Source: an uncultured Chloroflexota bacterium (lineage in GTDB: Bacteria > Chloroflexota > Limnocylindria > Limnocylindrales > CSP1-4). From it: a stretch of DNA of 6,392 bases. The notes beneath the pieces are model-generated. The model had not been told where the DNA came from and made no database searches. It worked only from the letters and a program-made list of their open reading frames with translations. Made by a program: the position numbers and the translations under genes. The DNA lies in assembly GCA_903928275.1 (NCBI GenBank), contig CAIYQJ010000044.1, forward strand, positions 1-6,392, in the 5' to 3' direction. Below, one piece after another: positions 5,301 to 6,392 of the stretch (the stretch's first letter is position 1; every line of letters begins with the position of its first letter).

Positions 5301-6392
5301 TCACTTGGGAGCGACGCCACAACCGGTGGTCGGACACGTCTGGAGCGTCCCGGCCTTCATCGCCGCGTACGCCGCGTCGAGCTTGGCCTGGACGTCCGGG
5401 AGCGTGACGTTCGTCACCGGCGAGGCGCCGATGCCGTCGTTGGAGGCCTGGTACACGTCCGGGACGGTCGTCCCGTTCGCGATCGCCTGGATCTCCTGCG
5501 AGACGGCGTTGACCAGCTTCTTCTCGGCTGAGGTGATGATGCACTTGTCCGCGTTCGGGTAGGACAGGTACTGGTCCACGTCCACGCCGACTGCGTAGAT
5601 CCCGGCCGCGCAGGCGGCGTCGAGGGCGCCGTTGCCGGTGAGGCCGGCGACCGCGAACAGGACGTCCGGCTTGACGGTCTGGATGAAGTTCTGGGCGAAG
5701 CTCTTGCCGCCGGCCGGGTCGCTGAAGGCCTTGGCCGAGAAGTCGTGCGTCACGTACGCGGACTTCACGGTGACGTTCGGGTTTACCGACTTGGCGCCGA
5801 GCTCGTAGCCCTGGATGTAGCGGACGCACGCGGCGCAGAGCGTGGTGCCGCCGATCGCGCCGATGACGTTGTTCTTGGTGGCGAGGCCGGCGATGATCCC
5901 GGCAAGGTAGCCCGCCTGGTCCTCCTTGAACACGAACGGCTTGTAGTTCGGCAGCAGCGTCTTCGGGTCGCCCTTGCAGGCGAACGTGGGATCGACCTTG
6001 CCGGTCGCGTCGACGCAGGCCGACTGGTCCACGCCGATGAACTGGATCTTCGGGTTCGCCAGGGCGGCGGCCTGGGTGTCGTTCGCGAGGTTGAACCCGA
6101 CGGTCACGATGATGTCGTAGTTCTGCCCGACGAAGCTCTGGATGTCGGCCGCGTATTCAGACGCGTCCTTCGGGACGACGACGGGCGGTGCGGCGGCGCC
6201 GAGCGCGGCGGCACCCTGCTGCGCGCCCTTGAAGCTGTACTCGTTGAACCCCTTGTCGTTGACGGTGCCGATGTCCGTGACGACACCGATCTTCAGGTTC
6301 GCCCCCGCGGCGGCGGACGCGGACGGGGCGGCGGTGACCTCGACGGACGGCGCGGCGGTGGCCGGCGCGGCCGTCGCCGGTGCTGCGGTGGC
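5301..6392 (-). CDS. BMP-family ABC transporter substrate-binding protein (5' end off right edge)
   Basis: The reading frame stays open to the window edge, giving 363 visible C-terminal residues. The signal peptide and probable lipobox lie off the window. Visible residues 1-32 are an Ala/Thr/Pro/Ser-rich linker. The PF02608 domain begins with LKIGVVTDIGTVNDKGFNEY (33-52), followed by YDIIVTVGF (92-100), PFVFKEDQAGYLAGIIAG (152-169), NNVIGAIGG (174-182) and GVDVDQY (269-275), all typical of BMP/PnrA/NupN lipoproteins. The role is capture of a ligand outside the cell, purine or other nucleosides in studied relatives, and delivery to the downstream permeases. An apparent start at GTG 6107 is not real: the BMP opening motif lies upstream of it in the same frame. 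Eight cysteines (126, 139, 186, 189, 261, 284, 353, 358) are many for an exported protein and suggest disulfides. The stop precedes a hairpin and then the ATPase gene. Confidence 0.95.
   Translation of the reverse strand, partial: ATAAPATAAPATAAPSVEVTAAPSASAAAGANLKIGVVTDIGTVNDKGFNEYSFKGAQQGAAALGAAAPPVVVPKDASEYAADIQSFVGQNYDIIVTVGFNLANDTQAAALANPKIQFIGVDQSACVDATGKVDPTFACKGDPKTLLPNYKPFVFKEDQAGYLAGIIAGLATKNNVIGAIGGTTLCAACVRYIQGYELGAKSVNPNVTVKSAYVTHDFSAKAFSDPAGGKSFAQNFIQTVKPDVLFAVAGLTGNGALDAACAAGIYAVGVDVDQYLSYPNADKCIITSAEKKLVNAVSQEIQAIANGTTVPDVYQASNDGIGASPVTNVTLPDVQAKLDAAYAAMKAGTLQTCPTTGCGVAPK
6348..6392 (-). repeat. Three tandem ATAAP units in the binder linker
   Basis: The first 15 visible codons encode ATAAP three times and then continue as the related PSVEVTAAPSASAAAG. 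It is a flexible spacer of the kind placed between a lipid-anchored cysteine and the binding domain. The repeat reaches the window edge, so the copy number is unknown. Confidence 0.75.

Noticed and set aside
5301..6107. A short binder gene starting at GTG 6107
   Set aside because: The same frame continues upstream to the window edge and contains the BMP-family opening motif VTDIGTVNDKGFNEY, so this GTG is an internal valine codon.
6104..6286. Small minus-strand ORF of 60 codons upstream of GTG 6107
   Set aside because: It is in a different frame inside the binder coding sequence and is Ser/Arg/Thr-rich without motifs; it is a shadow, not evidence of a frameshift.
1..6392. CRISPR arrays, tRNA or rRNA genes, insertion sequences, attachment sites, riboswitches
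   Set aside because: Nearly the whole window is covered by protein-coding genes; I saw no regularly spaced repeats, tRNA-like folds, transposase motifs or terminal inverted repeats.

Overview
The window is a compact, GC-rich bacterial segment in which every supportable gene lies on the minus strand. Reading in the direction of transcription (right to left), the order is: a BMP-family (basic membrane protein) extracytoplasmic substrate-binding protein that runs off the right edge; a two-domain ABC ATPase; two BPD_transp_2-type permeases; a complete cytochrome P450; and the first ~30 codons of a protein whose N-terminus resembles the uroporphyrinogen decarboxylase (URO-D/MtaA/CmuA) superfamily, which runs off the left edge.

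The four transporter genes have the order and composition of the Bacillus subtilis nupN-nupO-nupP-nupQ (yufNOPQ) nucleoside importer. The lipoprotein-like binder captures the ligand outside the cell, one tandem-domain ATPase energises import, and two dissimilar permeases form a heterodimeric channel. ATPase/permease 1 and permease 1/permease 2 are joined by ATGA and TGATG overlaps, and permease 2 overlaps the P450 by 35 bases, so translation is probably coupled from ATPase to P450. The only sizeable non-coding gaps are 5212-5300, which holds a perfect 13-bp hairpin between binder and ATPase, and 91-172, which holds GTCG-type repeats between P450 and the URO-D-like gene. No stretch over 300 bases lacks a gene.

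Taken together, the segment looks like an import-and-modify operon: a nucleoside-type (or related small-molecule) importer co-transcribed with a P450 monooxygenase and perhaps a URO-D-superfamily enzyme. The transporter part is routine. The coupling to a P450 that lacks the usual I-helix threonine is the least ordinary feature. The ligand and the P450 substrate cannot be read from the sequence.

The host is not identified. Strong GC bias at third codon positions, long open antisense frames and an Ala/Thr/Pro-rich linker at the binder N-terminus fit a GC-rich Chloroflexota (Limnocylindria-like) or actinobacterial genome; this is inference from style, not a taxonomic marker.
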